IMG/VR virus record: IMGVR_UViG_3300010389_000156
Location: 1 to 22,448 of that record
Source: a virus
Reading direction: 5' to 3' (one strand)
Length of the DNA stretch: 22,448 nucleotides
The notes beneath the pieces were generated by a model. The model saw only the letters and a program-made list of their open reading frames with translations, was not told where the DNA came from and searched no databases. Within the stretch, counting starts at the first letter, position 1. Every line of letters starts with the position of its first letter. The translations under genes and the position numbers were made by a program. Of the stretch, positions 21,810-22,448 are shown one piece after another.

Positions 21810-22448
21810 TTATCCCTGCTTATATAAGAACCCAAGAACTTGGTATGTATAATAAGTATTTAACACCTGTTCATGAGTTGGACCAGATGAACTAGGTTGC
21901 ATCACATTACTTGCAACTTGAGGTTGCTGCTGTTGTTGCGATTGTGTTGGAATTGGAACTAATGCAGGAGTTCCTGCTGGTTGTTCATAAGGAGCATATT
22001 GTGATACTGCTGGAGTAGAAGTAGATGGTTTTGTTTTAGCAACTTGAATATTTCCAAGATTGTTTAAAAATGCTATTGGATCTACAGTTCCAGAAAAGGA
22101 TCCAGATGCAGTAGCTCTTCCAGTTCTGATTTCATAATGAAATACGCCAGTTTGACTTGTTCCCCTTTGAACTGGAGTTCCTGGAGAAATAATATCACCC
22201 TTCTTTACTAAGTTGACATCACCTTCAGCGATCCTCTCTGTATGATTCAGATCAGCATTATATACATCTACAACATTACCATATCCCCCTCCAGCATTAT
22301 TAGAATATATTACTTCTCCACCTATTCTAGAATAGAAAGTATCATTTGGTCCAGCATCAAAATCCTGTCCAGCATGTTTTCTTTTTCCTCCTGATCTTGA
22401 TGCACCATACATTTGTGCTGCACCATGTGTTGGATCAATTCCTGTTGG
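21810..22448 (-). CDS. M23 peptidase-fold tail protein, probably inactive, 5' end outside the window
   Basis: The frame is open to the right edge, so the true N-terminus is missing; at least 12 more codons precede the ATG at 22412. Numbered from that Met, the first 120 residues follow the M23 (lysostaphin/LytM) fold: HAGQD at 13 to 17 gives two zinc ligands, GGEVIYSNNAGGGYGNVVDV gives the core strands, and FHYEIR at 91 to 96 gives the third ligand, His92. The family normally has HxH there; the first His is Val90. The upstream Tyr-x-His element is also missing (ERIAEGD). So zinc may bind but both catalytic His are gone. The C-terminal part is a Gln/Pro-rich linker (STPAVSQYAPYEQPAG and a QQQQQP run). 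It lies ahead of the hub genes and may act as a structural or peptidoglycan-binding tail tip. Confidence 0.65.
   Translation of the reverse strand, partial: PTGIDPTHGAAQMYGASRSGGKRKHAGQDFDAGPNDTFYSRIGGEVIYSNNAGGGYGNVVDVYNADLNHTERIAEGDVNLVKKGDIISPGTPVQRGTSQTGVFHYEIRTGRATASGSFSGTVDPIAFLNNLGNIQVAKTKPSTSTPAVSQYAPYEQPAGTPALVPIPTQSQQQQQPQVASNVMQPSSSGPTHEQVLNTYYTYQVLGFLYKQG

Overview
This window looks like part of the tail and baseplate gene cluster of a marine T4-like myovirus, most probably a cyanophage. The assignment rests on recognisable protein families, not on database searches. All supported genes lie on the minus strand, so the transcription order runs from position 22448 down to 1. DNA is AT-rich throughout. 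Key markers are a gp5-type OB-fold hub protein, a gp27-like hub protein, a 2072-residue fibre whose N-terminus is typical of cyanophage virion proteins, two S74 (intramolecular chaperone) C-termini, T4-type late promoter motifs related to TATAAATA, and a tRNA-Leu.

Baseplate hub and spike (about 22448 to 13640). In transcription order: an M23-fold protein with degenerate catalytic positions (5' end outside the window); a gp27-like hub protein; a gp5-like OB-fold protein with no visible lysozyme domain; a separate beta-rich spike-like protein; two tandem paralogues sharing a C-terminal domain of about 105 residues; a 2OG-Fe(II) oxygenase-like protein; a 399-residue structural-type protein of unknown role; and a 115-residue fibre-type protein. 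Many of these genes overlap by a few bases (TAATG or ATGA), which suggests translational coupling.

Small-gene cassette (13625 to 12512). A near-consensus sigma70 promoter (TTGACT, 17 bp, TATAAT) precedes four small ORFs of 72, 59, 89 and 57 codons and a tRNA-Leu(UAA). The cassette ends at a hairpin terminator. It sits as an insulated early or host-polymerase-read unit inside a late-gene region.

Fibre region (12468 to 1009). Two S74-capped fibres (2072 and 664 residues) alternate with two glycine-rich proteins that look like adhesin tips (534 and 310 residues). A tail-fibre-assembly-like protein follows. Late promoter motifs lie ahead of four of these genes, often overlapping the stop codon of the preceding gene. 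A short gene remnant encoding a glycine-rich segment lies just beyond the 664-residue fibre.

Oxygenase module (1005 to 1). A second sigma70-type promoter (TTGACT, 17 bp, TATGAT) precedes two 2OG-Fe(II) oxygenase-like genes. The first has lost its distal metal-binding His and carries an in-frame TAA just before its 2OG-binding Arg, so it looks recently inactivated. The second runs off the window edge and lies in DNA of only about 21% G+C.
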